Notes: generated from the sequence alone by a model not told the origin. A stretch of DNA of 64,000 bases from Mycolicibacter heraklionensis (GCF_001021505.1 NZ_LDPO01000008.1:124001-188000); one strand, 5' to 3'; shown: positions 48,061-58,086, numbered from the stretch's first letter. Made by a program: numbers and translations.

Positions 48061-48684
48061 GTGCCTACCATCCTTCGTCCGTTTGCCTTGGCGGGCGCCG
48101 CGCTCATCGGCGCCAGCGCCATCGCCGCAACTCCCGTAGTCGTCGCCCCGGCGAACCTGCACATGCCGGCCATCGAACTCACCGCTGACGGCAGCGGTGT
48201 GCTCGACGGCGCCCTCAGCAACATCGACTTCTCCGGTATCTTCAGCGGCCTCGGCGACTGGCTGAACAACATCGACTTTTCCGCGATCTTCAGCGACCTG
48301 TTCGCCAACATCGACCTGTCCGGCATCTTCAACGATCTGTTCAGCAACATCGACCTGTCGGGGATCTTCAGCGGACTCACCGGCTTCCTGGCTAACTTCG
48401 ACCTCTCCGGCCTCCTCAGTGGCTTCTTTGACAACTTCGACTTGTCAGCCATCTTCGGCGGCCTCGGCGACGTCTTCGCCAACTTCGACCTGTCGGGGAT
48501 CTTCAGTGGGCTCACTGACCTGCTGACCAACTTCGATCTGTCGAACCTGTTCGGCAACTTCGACCTGTCGAACCTGTTCGACAACTTCGACCTGTCGGCC
48601 CTGTTCGACGACTTGGACCTGTCGAACTTGTTCTCGGGACTGGACCTGTCCGGCTGGGTCGACGGCTTGCTCGGCGGCCTGTAA
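48061..48684 (+). CDS. Secreted protein built from N[IF]DLS-type repeats
   Basis: 207 residues from a GTG behind AAGGAGAAACC. A signal peptide (about residues 1-31, FALAGAALIGASAIAATPVVVA) resembles those of the GjpA-like proteins at 56852 and 58171. From about residue 54 to the C-terminus, about 12 units start N[IF]D[FL]S[GAN][IL]F, with lengths 9, 13 or 16 residues; the last ones are 9-residue units in series. The protein is acidic, has no Cys, and alternates hydrophobic residues as in a beta-solenoid or amphipathic surface array. I do not recognise a family. An excellent terminator follows. Confidence 0.85.
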   Translation: MPTILRPFALAGAALIGASAIAATPVVVAPANLHMPAIELTADGSGVLDGALSNIDFSGIFSGLGDWLNNIDFSAIFSDLFANIDLSGIFNDLFSNIDLSGIFSGLTGFLANFDLSGLLSGFFDNFDLSAIFGGLGDVFANFDLSGIFSGLTDLLTNFDLSNLFGNFDLSNLFDNFDLSALFDDLDLSNLFSGLDLSGWVDGLLGGL

Positions 48685-48698
48685 GTACCAACAAACGG

Positions 48699-48730
48699 CG
48701 AGTGGCCCCTTCCTCGGAAGGGGCCACTCG
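48699..48730. terminator. Terminator after the repeat-protein gene
   Basis: A 14-bp perfect stem (48699-48712 with 48717-48730) and a 4-base loop, followed by TCTTT. Its AGTGGCCCC core resembles the terminators at 57885 and 59221. It lies before convergent ilvC. Confidence 0.92.
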
Positions 48731-48802
48731 TCTTTAGGGATCTTCTTCACCGCGAAAGCCGTTGTGGGCCAAGGGCTATCGCGGAGAAAACAGCACCGCC
48801 GC

Positions 48803-49870
<1,068 letters not shown>

Positions 49871-50383
49871 CTATTTGGTCGTGCCGATGCCGCGCGGACC
49901 GCGAGACAACGATACGAGACCCGATTGGACGATCTCGCGGATGCCATAGGGCTCCAGCACCCGCAGTAGCGCGTCGAACTTGGCCGGCGTGCCGGTGGCC
50001 TCGATGATCAACGACTCCGGAGAGACATCGATCACCCTGGCGCGGAACAGGTTCACCGCCTCCACGATCTGTCCGCGAGTACTGGCATCGGCACGGACTT
50101 TGATCAGCGCGATCTCGCGGGAGACGGAATTGTCCTCCTCCTGCTCGACGATCTTGATGACGTTGATCAGCTTGTTGAGCTGCTTGGTGATCTGCTCCAG
50201 CGGGGTGTCCTCCACCGAGACCACGATCGTCATCCGCGACATGTTTTTGGTCTCGGTGGCGCCGACGGCGAGCGACTCGATGTTGAAGCCGCGGCGGGAG
50301 AACAGCGCCGCCACCCGCGCCAGCACACCGGGCTTGTCTTCGACCAGCACCGAGAGCGTGTGGGTCTTCCAACCTGTCGCCAT
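49871..50383 (-). CDS. ilvN: Acetolactate synthase small (regulatory) subunit
   Basis: 170 residues. N-terminal ACT domain (HTLSVLVEDKPGVLARVAAL, residues 7-26; RRGFNIESLAVG) for valine feedback; the C-terminal half is the ALS_ss_C domain. ATG at 50381-50383 follows the ilvB stop with a one-base overlap (TGATG), so translation is coupled. Confidence 0.97.
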   Translation of the reverse strand: MATGWKTHTLSVLVEDKPGVLARVAALFSRRGFNIESLAVGATETKNMSRMTIVVSVEDTPLEQITKQLNKLINVIKIVEQEEDNSVSREIALIKVRADASTRGQIVEAVNLFRARVIDVSPESLIIEATGTPAKFDALLRVLEPYGIREIVQSGLVSLSRGPRGIGTTK

Positions 50384-52251
50384 CACGCGTGCCCCTCGTT
50401 GTTCTCGTCGTCGAACAGCGGCCGGATGCCGCGTGCCGCCTGGATCTCGTCGTTGCTGGTGCCGGCGGCCACCATCGGCCACACCTGCGCGTCCGCACCG
50501 ACGATGAAGTCGATCACTACCGGCCGGTCGGTGACCGCGCGCGCCTGATTGATCACGTCTTCGACGTCTTCTTCACGCTCGCAACGCAATCCGACACAGC
50601 CCAGGGCCTCGGCCAGCATCACGAAGTCGGGGATGCGGTGCGAGTGGGTGGCTAGGTCGGTCTGGCTGTAGCGCTCCCCGTAGAACAGCGTCTGCCATTG
50701 GCGCACCATGCCGAGGTTGCCGTTGTTGATCAACGCAACCTTGATCGGGATGCCCTCGATCGCGCAGGTGGCCAGCTCCTGGTTGGTCATCTGGAAGCAG
50801 CCGTCGCCGTCGATCGCCCACACCTCGGCGTCCGGACGGCCCATCTTGGCGCCCATGGCCGCCGGGATCGAGAAGCCCATGGTGCCCAGGCCTCCGGAGT
50901 TCAGCCAGGTGCGCGGCTTCTCGTACTTCACGAACTGCGCGGCCCACATCTGGTGCTGGCCGACGCCGGCAACATAGAGCGCGTCGGGTCCGGCGATGCG
51001 GCCCAACGTCTCGATGACGAACTCCGGCGACAGGCTGCCGTCGCTCTGCGGCCCATAGCTCAGCGGGTAGGTCGAGCGCACCCCGTCGAGGTAGCTCCAC
51101 CAGTCGGTCAGGTCCAGCGACAGCTTCTCGTGGCGAAGCACCTCGAGCAGCTCGGTGATGACGGCCTTGACGTCACCGACGATCGGGACGTCGGCGTGCC
51201 GGTTCTTGCCGATCTCGGCCGGGTCGATGTCGGCGTGAATCACCTTGGCGTCCGGGGCGAACGAATCCAGTTGGCCGGTGACCCGGTCGTCGAATCGGGC
51301 GCCCAGAGTGATCAGCAGATCCGAGCGCTGCAACCCGGCCACCGCCGCGACTGTGCCGTGCATGCCGGGCATGCCCAGGTGCTGGCGGTGGCTGTCCGGG
51401 AAGGCGCCGCGGGCCATCAAGGTGGTGACCACCGGGATGCCGGTCAGCTCGGCCAGCTCGGCGAGTTCCTCGCAGGCCTCCCCACGGATCACCCCACCGC
51501 CGACATAGAGCACCGGCCGGTGCGACGCCGCGATCAGCTTGGCGGCCTCGCGGACCTGCCGGCTGTGCGGCTTGGTGGTGGGCTTGTAGCCGGGCAGGTC
51601 CAGCCGGGGCGGCCAGGCGAAGGTGCACTGGCCCTGCAGCACGTCCTTGGGGATGTCGACCAGCACTGCACCGGGGCGCCCGGAGGCCGCGATGTGGAAT
51701 GCCTCGGCAAGCGCGCGCGGGATGTCGTCACCGTTGCGAACCAGGAAGTTGTGCTTGGTGATCGGCATGGTGATGCCGGAGATATCGGCCTCCTGAAAGG
51801 CGTCCGTGCCGATCAGCTGACGGCCGACCTGGCCGGTGATCGCGACCACCGGGATGGAGTCCATCTGCGCGTCGGCCAACGGGGTGACCAGGTTGGTGGC
51901 ACCGGGACCGGAAGTGGCCATGCACACCCCGACCCGTCCGGTGGCGTGCGCGTAGCCGCTGGCGGCGTGCCCGGCGCCCTGCTCGTGACGGACCAGCACG
52001 TGCCGCAGCTTCTTCGAGTCGAACAGCGGGTCGTAGACCGGCAGAACCGCGCCGCCGGGGATGCCGAAGATCACGTCAACGTCGAGTTCTTCCAGCGACC
52101 GGATCACCGACTGGGCACCGGTCATCTGCTCAGGCGGGACTCGCTTGGCGGGCGATTTGGCCTTGTCTGAAGCTGCGTCCGAGGCCGAAGCCCCGTTGGC
52201 GGCTTGCGCCGGTGCCGACCGTTCCGGCGGTCGCGTGGTGGGTGCGCTCAC
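50383..52251 (-). CDS. ilvB: Acetolactate synthase large subunit
   Basis: 622 residues, ThDP/FAD-dependent. ThDP-activating Glu region [15 protein letters not shown] near residue 80, GPGATN, FAD-binding [11 protein letters not shown], and the ThDP motif [20 protein letters not shown] 40-residue Ala/Pro/Ser-rich head precedes the core. GTG at 52249-52251 after GAGGA is chosen. It carries out the first committed step of branched-chain amino-acid synthesis and is preceded by an attenuator. Confidence 0.98.
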   Translation of the reverse strand: MSAPTTRPPERSAPAQAANGASASDAASDKAKSPAKRVPPEQMTGAQSVIRSLEELDVDVIFGIPGGAVLPVYDPLFDSKKLRHVLVRHEQGAGHAASGYAHATGRVGVCMATSGPGATNLVTPLADAQMDSIPVVAITGQVGRQLIGTDAFQEADISGITMPITKHNFLVRNGDDIPRALAEAFHIAASGRPGAVLVDIPKDVLQGQCTFAWPPRLDLPGYKPTTKPHSRQVREAAKLIAASHRPVLYVGGGVIRGEACEELAELAELTGIPVVTTLMARGAFPDSHRQHLGMPGMHGTVAAVAGLQRSDLLITLGARFDDRVTGQLDSFAPDAKVIHADIDPAEIGKNRHADVPIVGDVKAVITELLEVLRHEKLSLDLTDWWSYLDGVRSTYPLSYGPQSDGSLSPEFVIETLGRIAGPDALYVAGVGQHQMWAAQFVKYEKPRTWLNSGGLGTMGFSIPAAMGAKMGRPDAEVWAIDGDGCFQMTNQELATCAIEGIPIKVALINNGNLGMVRQWQTLFYGERYSQTDLATHSHRIPDFVMLAEALGCVGLRCEREEDVEDVINQARAVTDRPVVIDFIVGADAQVWPMVAAGTSNDEIQAARGIRPLFDDENNEGHA

Positions 52252-52300
52252 GGTTTCCTCTTTGTCTTCGACGACTGTGTCTTTGGAGACTGCTGGCAAC

Positions 52301-52335
52301 AAAAAACCCCCGCCAGCTCAGCTGCTGCACGAGGG
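52301..52335 (-). terminator. Attenuator terminator of ilvBNC
   Basis: Minus strand: a GC-rich hairpin pairs CCCTCG with CGGGGG and CAGC with GCTG around an AGCTGA loop, followed by six T residues (52301-52306). It lies between the leader peptide stop and ilvB, in the right place to abort transcription when branched-chain amino acids are plentiful. Confidence 0.9.
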
Positions 52336-52357
52336 TTGCGCGTCGGTGGTTGGAAGT

Positions 52358-52408
52358 TCAGGCAACAACCAACGCGCGGTGGGCTACTACGAGCATGCCG
52401 TTGTCCAT
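52358..52408 (-). CDS. ilvB leader peptide (attenuation)
   Basis: A 16-residue open frame MDNGMLVVAHRALVVA on the minus strand, rich in the regulated residues (4 Val, 2 Leu). Its last codons, GCGCGT TGGTTG, can pair with CAACCA..ACGCGC just downstream (three-base bulge). That gives the mutually exclusive structures expected of transcription attenuation. Leader-peptide attenuation of ilvB is known in corynebacteria and streptomycetes. The ATG lies only a couple of bases after the predicted start site, so it may be leaderless. Confidence 0.82.
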   Translation of the reverse strand: MDNGMLVVAHRALVVA

Positions 52409-52416
52409 AGCAGACG

Positions 52417-52446
52417 ACGGTAGCCGCTGGACCGAGCGTGCGTCAA
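52417..52446 (-). promoter_or_regulatory. Predicted ilvBNC promoter
   Basis: Minus strand TTGACG (52446-52441), 18-bp spacer, TACCGT (52422-52417). Both fit mycobacterial sigma-A sites. The predicted start near 52410 puts the leader-peptide ATG at or next to the 5' end. Confidence 0.65.
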
Positions 52447-52463
52447 ATGAGCGGTGGGGACGC

Positions 52464-53318
52464 TCAGTGCAGGTGGTCGACCAGCGTTCCCTGCTCACCG
52501 AAGAGCTCTGCCTCCCAGCGCTCGAGCAGCGCGGTGTTGTCGTGGTCGTCGGGGTGGAAGCCCGGCTGCATGTACTCCCCCAGCCGGCGGAAGACGGCAC
52601 GAGTCAAGAACGGCGAATGCCGCAGTGCGGCAAAGCTGCGGATGAGTCGCACCGGGTGGTAAGCGGCCCGGTCGCCGAGCAGCGAGATGATGGTGTTCGC
52701 CACGACGGCGAGGGGGAAACTGAAACGGATGATCCGCATCGTCTTGATGCGCCGAGTCTCATCGCCCCCGACCGCGCGATAGACGTCGAATGCCACCGAG
52801 CGGTGCTCGGATTCCTCGATCGCGTGCCACAACAGCATGGACCGCACCTCGGTCGTGCCGAGCAGGGCCTGGGCCCGCTCGTCAGAGAGCAGGGTCTCGG
52901 CGAATACGGCGGTGAAATGTTCGAGTGCAGCGGTGATCGAAAGGCAGGTCAGCGGCGAGAACCGTCGCTCGATGACCTTCTGGCGGCGGGCCACCAGCCG
53001 GTCGATCCTGCGGGTCGGGTAACCCATCTCATGCAGGCGCTCATTGAGTGCGCGGTGCTCGCGCCCGTGGGTGACCTCCTGGCCGATGAATCCCTTGACC
53101 TGATCTTTGAGGTCGGGGTCGGTGATCTGGTCGGCGTAGCGACGCACCGAACGGATGAAGAAGTCCTCGCCCTCCGGGAACACCGCCGACAGGTGCGCGA
53201 TCATGTGGCTCATCACCAGGTCACCCTGAACGAAGTGGCGGTCCAGGGCCGCCACCGGGTAGTTGAACCGGATGCGGCGCGGCTGTACCGCCGGGTGGCG
53301 GTTCTCGTTGACGGTCAT
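52464..53318 (-). CDS. Predicted metal-dependent hydrolase (PF10118 family)
   Basis: 284 residues. Acidic/His clusters GQEVTHGREHRALN near residue 77, ALEHFTAVFAE and HAIEESEHRSVAFD look like a di-metal site of the PF10118 family, common in mycobacteria as a TetR partner. Reaction unknown. Its ATG overlaps the TetR stop by four bases, so it is presumably under that regulator. An uncertain distance of 17 bp separates it from the ilvB promoter downstream. Confidence 0.87.
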   Translation of the reverse strand: MTVNENRHPAVQPRRIRFNYPVAALDRHFVQGDLVMSHMIAHLSAVFPEGEDFFIRSVRRYADQITDPDLKDQVKGFIGQEVTHGREHRALNERLHEMGYPTRRIDRLVARRQKVIERRFSPLTCLSITAALEHFTAVFAETLLSDERAQALLGTTEVRSMLLWHAIEESEHRSVAFDVYRAVGGDETRRIKTMRIIRFSFPLAVVANTIISLLGDRAAYHPVRLIRSFAALRHSPFLTRAVFRRLGEYMQPGFHPDDHDNTALLERWEAELFGEQGTLVDHLH

Positions 53319-53980
53319 GACTCTCTCTCGGGTTGTGGGTCTGCAAAGCCGGTCGCCAGTGGCCGAACCAGCATCTTGAAGGCGTCGAGGATGTCGTCGG
53401 CGGGCAGCGGCTCGTAGCCGGCGATCGACCGGGACATCGCCAGGCCGTTCATCAGCGCGAAGGTCATCTGCGGTCCGATCCGCGACTTCGAGGTGTCGGC
53501 ATCGGCGCTGTCCCCCGAGGCCAGCAGTTCGGTGTATATCCGGTCGCAGGCCTCCGAGAATTGGCGATCGGTCTCGATGACCGCGGGTGCCAGGTCCGGG
53601 TCGGTGCGGGCCGCCACCCATAGTTCCTGCGACGCGGTGAAAGTCGGTCCCGAATACATCGACCACAGCAGATCGATCGCCTCGTCGAGTTTGTCCGCGG
53701 ACGAATCCAGCCCCGCCATCAACACCTCGAACTCTTCGATGCGGCGGTTCAAGGCGAACTCGATGGCGGCGGTCAGAAGGCCGTTCTTGGTCGGGAAATG
53801 TCCCTGCAGCGCCCCCACCGACACGCCGGCCCGGCGGGCTACCTCCGTCGTGGTAGTTCCCTTGAAACCAACCTCTACCAGCGCATCAAGCGTCGCGTCG
53901 AGCAGTGCATGCCGAGTCTCGGCAGTGCGTTCCGCCTGGGTTCGGCGAGGCTTTGTCGGCGGCACGCGTCTATCGTGCAT
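53315..53980 (-). CDS. TetR-family regulator
   Basis: 221 residues from the ATG at 53978-53980. N-terminal helix-turn-helix TTTEVARRAGVSVGALQGHFPTK near residue 43; ligand domain divergent, with DLLWSMYSGPTFTASQELWVAART. A longer in-frame start at 54031 would take in the AT-rich palindrome upstream, so I prefer the shorter one. It likely represses itself and the metal-hydrolase gene through that palindrome. Confidence 0.9.
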   Translation of the reverse strand: MHDRRVPPTKPRRTQAERTAETRHALLDATLDALVEVGFKGTTTTEVARRAGVSVGALQGHFPTKNGLLTAAIEFALNRRIEEFEVLMAGLDSSADKLDEAIDLLWSMYSGPTFTASQELWVAARTDPDLAPAVIETDRQFSEACDRIYTELLASGDSADADTSKSRIGPQMTFALMNGLAMSRSIAGYEPLPADDILDAFKMLVRPLATGFADPQPERES

Positions 53981-53985
53981 CACAT

Positions 53986-54010
53986 AAAATAAGTAGTCAA
54001 TATTTATTTT
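53986..54010. promoter_or_regulatory. AT-rich palindrome before the TetR gene
   Basis: AAAATAA (53986-53992) and TTATTTT (54004-54010) form a 7-bp dyad with an 11-base spacer, five bases upstream of the TetR start. Such AT-rich DNA stands out in this window and is a likely operator/promoter. Confidence 0.65.
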
Positions 54011-54071
54011 TACGGCGGTGCGGCCTGCCACCCACCGGCTCCAGCGACGCCGGCGGTGACATCATGCGGGG

Positions 54072-54461
54072 GTGGCCTCTCCATCACCCGATCCCGCACC
54101 CTTGGTGATCCGCATCTCGCCGATGGCCCACTTCGCGGTTGGCTTCCTGACCCTCGGCCTATTGATCCCCGTGCTGACCTGGCCATTCATCGCGCCGCTG
54201 TTGGCGCTGCCGCTACTGCTGTCGGCCCTGATCGCCCGGTGGCGAACCGTGGCCGACGCCCAGCAGGTCACCGTGCGGACCCTGCTCCGCAGCCGCTCGG
54301 TGGGCTGGGACGCCATCGCCGGTTTGGGATTTACCCGGGGATCGTGGGCGCGGGCGCACCTGCGCGACGGCGAGACGCTGCGGTTGCCCGCGGTAAGTTT
54401 CGCCACGCTGCCGCTGCTGACCGAGGCCAGCGGGGGGCGGGTGCCGAACCCGTATCGCTGA
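54072..54461 (+). CDS. cfp6: PH-domain low-molecular-weight protein, Cfp6 homologue
   Basis: 129 residues. Two adjacent hydrophobic stretches (about residues 18-53) are followed by a bacterial PH-like domain with ADAQQVTVRTLLRSRSVGWDAIAGLGF and LRLPAVSFATLPLL. It is probably membrane-associated; the M. tuberculosis homologue (Rv3004, recalled) was named from culture filtrate. GTG start at 54072. Function unknown. Confidence 0.82.
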   Translation: MASPSPDPAPLVIRISPMAHFAVGFLTLGLLIPVLTWPFIAPLLALPLLLSALIARWRTVADAQQVTVRTLLRSRSVGWDAIAGLGFTRGSWARAHLRDGETLRLPAVSFATLPLLTEASGGRVPNPYR

Positions 54462-54510
54462 ATCACGCTGAATCAGTGGTCAGGGAGGCGGCGACCCGCC
54501 ACTCCCCGCC

Positions 54511-55326
54511 CTAGCCCAGCGGGTTCGCCCCGTTGAGGAACACCCACATCGCGATGCCCCCGGCAATACCGAGCACCAGTGCGGCGATGGACCCGATGAA
54601 GGGCCGCCGGGCCCAGCCGCGGTCGCCGTCGAGGCCGTACCGACCCGGGCCGACCAGCACGATCGCCACCGCCACCACGATCAGAATGACGTGGTATTCG
54701 TGGCCGTCGGGCAGGAAAAGGTCGAAACGGCCCTGGTTGTCCGACGAGACACCGGTGAGCACGCCGTTGATGAAATACGCCAGCGCGCCGGCCGCGGCCA
54801 GTGGTGTGAACAGTCCGAGCACCAGCAGCAGGCCCGCGGCGATCTGGCCGCCCCCAGCCGCGTAAGTCAGGATGTCGGCGTGCTGATAGCCGGCCGCGGC
54901 GATGGAGTTCTTGAAGCCGCTCAGCCCCTGACCGCCCCACCAACCGAACAGCTGACGCAGCCCGTGGGCCACCAACAGCACACCGAGGCCCAGCCGCAGA
55001 ATCAGCAAACCGAGATCCTGGGTGCCGCGCCGGTCCAGCGCCCGGAACGGCTCGTCGGCGTCGGTGTCGCCGCCGATGGCGACGCCGACGCGGCCGGGGT
55101 TGGCCGCGGGCTCGGCGTAGGGCAGCGGGTGGTAGCCGGCCCCGACCGCACGAGTACCGGTGGGGTCGTAAGCCGGAATGGCCGCGGTCTCGAAATCACC
55201 GGTGTAAGTCGGTGATGGCATGTCGTCCTCCGGATCTACCAGACGTGCCGACTTGGGACGTCCTTTGCCTGCGTCGGCGGTCTCACCCGGCCGGCGCCAG
55301 TGTGAGCCCTCACCATTACTGGTCAC
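54511..55326 (-). CDS. DoxX-family membrane protein
   Basis: 271 residues. A soluble, charged N-terminal part of about 105 residues is followed by four membrane segments of the DoxX fold: LGLLILRLGLGVLLVAHGLR near residue 103, the AAGLLLVLGLF stretch, and YHVILIVVAVAIVLVG. In M. tuberculosis DoxX (Rv3005c) works with SodA and SseA in a membrane complex against oxidative stress; the same role is inferred. GTG start. Confidence 0.9.
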   Translation of the reverse strand: MTSNGEGSHWRRPGETADAGKGRPKSARLVDPEDDMPSPTYTGDFETAAIPAYDPTGTRAVGAGYHPLPYAEPAANPGRVGVAIGGDTDADEPFRALDRRGTQDLGLLILRLGLGVLLVAHGLRQLFGWWGGQGLSGFKNSIAAAGYQHADILTYAAGGGQIAAGLLLVLGLFTPLAAAGALAYFINGVLTGVSSDNQGRFDLFLPDGHEYHVILIVVAVAIVLVGPGRYGLDGDRGWARRPFIGSIAALVLGIAGGIAMWVFLNGANPLG

Positions 55327-55459
55327 CCTGTCAGAGTAAGGGCAACCTCGGCGGGATTGGGGATTTGAAGGGCTTCGTTAGCGAATCGAATCCGGCCCGG
55401 TGCGGCACTGCGGTGGGCGTCGTGGCGAAACCCGACCCGGTGTCCGTAACCTGACGGGC

Positions 55460-56581
55460 ATGCGGATGCGCGGGGCGGTTCACCGGGTGCCTGTCGTACT
55501 GTGCGCGGCGTGGCTGGTTCTCACCGGCTGCGCGCACTTCGATGACGCTCAGTCTCAACCGTTCACCACCGTTCCCCGGCGCGGGATGGCGCCCCCTACG
55601 ACTCCCCCACCGCCGCCACCGCTGCCCGCCAACCCGTTCCCGAAACAGTGCCCGGCACCCGGGGTGATGCAGGGCTGCCTCGAGAGCACCAGCGGCCTGA
55701 TCATGCATGGCGACAGCAAATCGGCACTCGTCGCCGAGCGGACCACCGGTGCGGTCAAAGAGGTCTCGCTGTCCGCCGAACCCAAAGTAAAAACGGTCAT
55801 CGGCGTCGACCCAGCCGGTGACGGCGGCCTGATGGACATCGTGTTGTCACCGACCTACACGCAAGACCGCTTGATGTACGCCTACATCAGCACGCCCACC
55901 GACAACCGGGTGATCCGGATCGCCGACGGTGACGTCCCGAAGGACATCCTGACCGGTATCCCCAAGGGCGCGACCGGCAATACCGGCGCGCTGATCTTCA
56001 CCAGTCCGACCACCCTGGTGGTGCTGACCGGCGACGCGGGCAATCCCGCCGCGGCCGCCGATCCCGGCTCGACCGCCGGCAAGGTGTTGCGCATCGAGCA
56101 ACCCACGACCATCGATCAGGCCCCACCCACCACGGCACTGAGTGGGATGGGCGCCGGCGGCGGGCTGTGCATCGACCACGTCGACGGCTCGCTCTACGTC
56201 ACCGACCGAACACCGAGCGGCGACCGGTTGCAGCGCATCACCAAGGATTCCCGGGTGTCGACCGTGTGGACGTGGCCGGACAAGCCCGGCGTCGCCGGCT
56301 GCGCCGCGATGGATGGCATTGTGCTGGTCAACCTGGTCAACACCAAGCAGACGGTGGCGGTGCGACTGGCCGCCGGTACCGGATCGGTCACCAGCGAACC
56401 CGAGGTCATGCGTCAAGACACCCACGGCCACGTCTGGGCCGTCAAGATGTCGCCCGACGGCAACGTCTGGGGCGCGACGGTGAACAAGACGGCCGGGGAT
56501 GCCGAAAAACTCGACGATGTGGTGTTCCCGCTGTTCCCGTCCGGCGGCGGGTTCCCGCGCGCCAACGACGACAAGGACTAG
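55460..56581 (+). CDS. lppZ: Lipoprotein LppZ (sorbosone/glucose dehydrogenase-like beta-propeller)
   Basis: 373 residues. Signal peptide with lipobox LTGC (Cys near residue 22), a proline-rich linker PPPPPPLPANPFP, then a propeller domain with CLESTSGLIMHGD, GLMDIVLSPTY and GNTGALIFTSP. PQQ-type sugar dehydrogenase folds look like this, but catalysis in LppZ is unproven. I used the ATG at 55460 because it directly precedes the signal peptide. Confidence 0.9.
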   Translation: MRMRGAVHRVPVVLCAAWLVLTGCAHFDDAQSQPFTTVPRRGMAPPTTPPPPPPLPANPFPKQCPAPGVMQGCLESTSGLIMHGDSKSALVAERTTGAVKEVSLSAEPKVKTVIGVDPAGDGGLMDIVLSPTYTQDRLMYAYISTPTDNRVIRIADGDVPKDILTGIPKGATGNTGALIFTSPTTLVVLTGDAGNPAAAADPGSTAGKVLRIEQPTTIDQAPPTTALSGMGAGGGLCIDHVDGSLYVTDRTPSGDRLQRITKDSRVSTVWTWPDKPGVAGCAAMDGIVLVNLVNTKQTVAVRLAAGTGSVTSEPEVMRQDTHGHVWAVKMSPDGNVWGATVNKTAGDAEKLDDVVFPLFPSGGGFPRANDDKD

Positions 56582-56737
56582 GCCCCGGCCGGGGCGTCCG
56601 CTCGAGGGACTTCGGACTCCGCCTGGCACCTCTGGTTCACCTACGGTGACCATCCTTCCGCGCCGGCACTAGTAAGTTTCTGAGAATTCTCTGGCAATTC
56701 TTCAATTCCGATTGCAATATGCGCTGGTAGATGCCGG

Positions 56738-56768
56738 TAAAGTCAGCCTAACCTGACTTATTTGTTAG
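56738..56768 (+). promoter_or_regulatory. Promoter/CTAAC-GTTAG dyad of first GjpA-like gene
   Basis: TAAAGT (56738-56743) as -10, then CTAAC (56748-56752) and GTTAG (56764-56768). Farther down, CTACTT..AAGTAG and AGGAG before the ATG are kept in the second copy. AGGTTAGGCTGAC read on the minus strand resembles part of the IdeR iron box, but matches are incomplete. Confidence 0.45.
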
Positions 56769-56851
56769 CAATCAGTTCATTTCTCCTAACCTACTTTCAA
56801 GTAGCATTTCGCTGCCGTGGCAACCGTCACGCTCACGTAGCTAGGAGACCA

Positions 56852-57868
56852 ATGCAACACCTCGCCCGTTCCCCTTGGGTCGCAGCTGGCGTCGCGCTCG
56901 TCGGCGCCGGCACGATCGCGGCCGCCCCCGTCGTCGCACCGCTGGCCGGCCCGGCTGCCCTCCACTCGCCCGACGTGGCACTGACCAGCTGGCAGGACGT
57001 GTTCGACACCGCCAGCGCCAACGCCACCACGATTTGGGACACCTTCTCCGCGCATCCTTTTGTGGCTCAGCAGCAGGAGATCGCCAACCAGATCGGCTAC
57101 CTGCAGGATCTGGCCAATGGTTCGACCACCATCGGCGACGTCCTCGACTCCCTCAAGGAGAACGCGGCCGCGGTGTTCAACGCCGTCACGTTCCTCGGCG
57201 GCGACGATGACGCCATCGGCGCCGTGAGCCAGTACACGATCGACCAGGCCCACATCTTCGCCTACATCGGGCTCAGCGGACTGGGCGCGGACCTCGGGTT
57301 CCCGGTCCCCGAGGAGCCGATCCCGACCATCGTCAACTTCCTGACCTCGCCGTTGAGCGCCGTCCTGATCGGGGCCCTGGGTCCGTCGATCAGCCCCCTG
57401 GTGGCGCTGGGCAACAGCATCAGCGAGATCGGCGAGACATTGAACGGCGACAACCCGGACTGGCAGTCGGCACTGCAGCAGCTGGCCGACATTCCGGCCA
57501 ACATGACCGGCGCGTTCTTGAACGGTGCCACCTTGGACCTCACCGCGCTGATTCCGGCGATCGAAGCGACCGGCCTGATCGCGTTGCCCGAGGGCGCCTC
57601 CCTCGACGAGCTCAGCTTCGCCTTCGGCGGACTGCTGTCGACGGGCGGGGTGCTGGGATCCGACTACTCCGACACCGCCCTCGGCGGTTCGATCCTGAAC
57701 AGCCTGGGTCTGCACGTCAGCGACGTGCCCATCCTCGGCGAACTCGACGCCGTGGGTCACGGGATCGGCACGCTGGCCGCCTTGGAGAACTTGTCGCAGA
57801 TCGTCGCCAGCACGCTGGGCTGGGACTGGTCGGGCAACCCGCTCGACGGTCTGTTCGACACCCTCTAA
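56852..57868 (+). CDS. Secreted GjpA-like (putative outer-membrane porin family) protein, copy 1
   Basis: 338 residues. Signal peptide MQHLARSPWVAAGVALVGAG then ATIAA-like processing region to about residue 30. The mature part has the family core PLSAVLIGALGPSISPLVALGNSI near residue 165 and DIPANMTGAFLNGATLDLTALIP near residue 210. Many mycobacterial proteins of this kind are labelled GjpA porins; I know no direct evidence for pore formation here. The ATG behind CTAGGAG is preferred to an upstream start. Followed by a perfect 17-bp terminator. Confidence 0.8.
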   Translation: MQHLARSPWVAAGVALVGAGTIAAAPVVAPLAGPAALHSPDVALTSWQDVFDTASANATTIWDTFSAHPFVAQQQEIANQIGYLQDLANGSTTIGDVLDSLKENAAAVFNAVTFLGGDDDAIGAVSQYTIDQAHIFAYIGLSGLGADLGFPVPEEPIPTIVNFLTSPLSAVLIGALGPSISPLVALGNSISEIGETLNGDNPDWQSALQQLADIPANMTGAFLNGATLDLTALIPAIEATGLIALPEGASLDELSFAFGGLLSTGGVLGSDYSDTALGGSILNSLGLHVSDVPILGELDAVGHGIGTLAALENLSQIVASTLGWDWSGNPLDGLFDTL

Positions 57869-57884
57869 TAGATCGGCACACCAC

Positions 57885-57920
57885 CAAGTGGTCCCCTTCG
57901 CTTGCGAAGGGGACCACTTG
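57885..57920. terminator. Terminator between the GjpA-like copies
   Basis: A perfect 17-bp stem (57885-57901 with 57904-57920) with a two-base centre, 17 bp after the first copy's stop. It separates the two duplicates into independent units. The rest of the 302-bp gap is the second copy's promoter and leader. Confidence 0.92.
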
Positions 57921-58051
57921 CGTTGTCGGGCGCAGGTCGACCATGCGAACTTTGGTCCACCCACGGTGCCCGTCCTTCCGCGTGGGACCACTAAGTTTCT
58001 GAGAATTCCCTGCCAATAATTTGGCCGACGCGGCGATATGCCCAGGTCATC

Positions 58052-58086
58052 TAGGGTAAATGCAGGCTAACCTTGGGTTTTGTTAG
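58052..58086 (+). promoter_or_regulatory. Promoter/CTAAC-GTTAG dyad of second GjpA-like gene
   Basis: TAGGGT (58052-58057) as -10, CTAAC (58067-58071) and GTTAG (58082-58086). The following 85 bases to the ATG are nearly the same as those before copy 1, including the dyad CTACTTTCAAGTAG. Confidence 0.45.

Noticed and set aside
48061..48684. Pentapeptide-repeat protein or PE-PGRS protein
   Set aside because: The period is 9, 13 or 16 rather than 5, and there is no PE domain or Gly-Gly-Ala repeat.
56738..56768. A definite IdeR iron box
   Set aside because: Only about 14 of 19 positions match by eye, and the copy 2 and 48-kb sites match worse.
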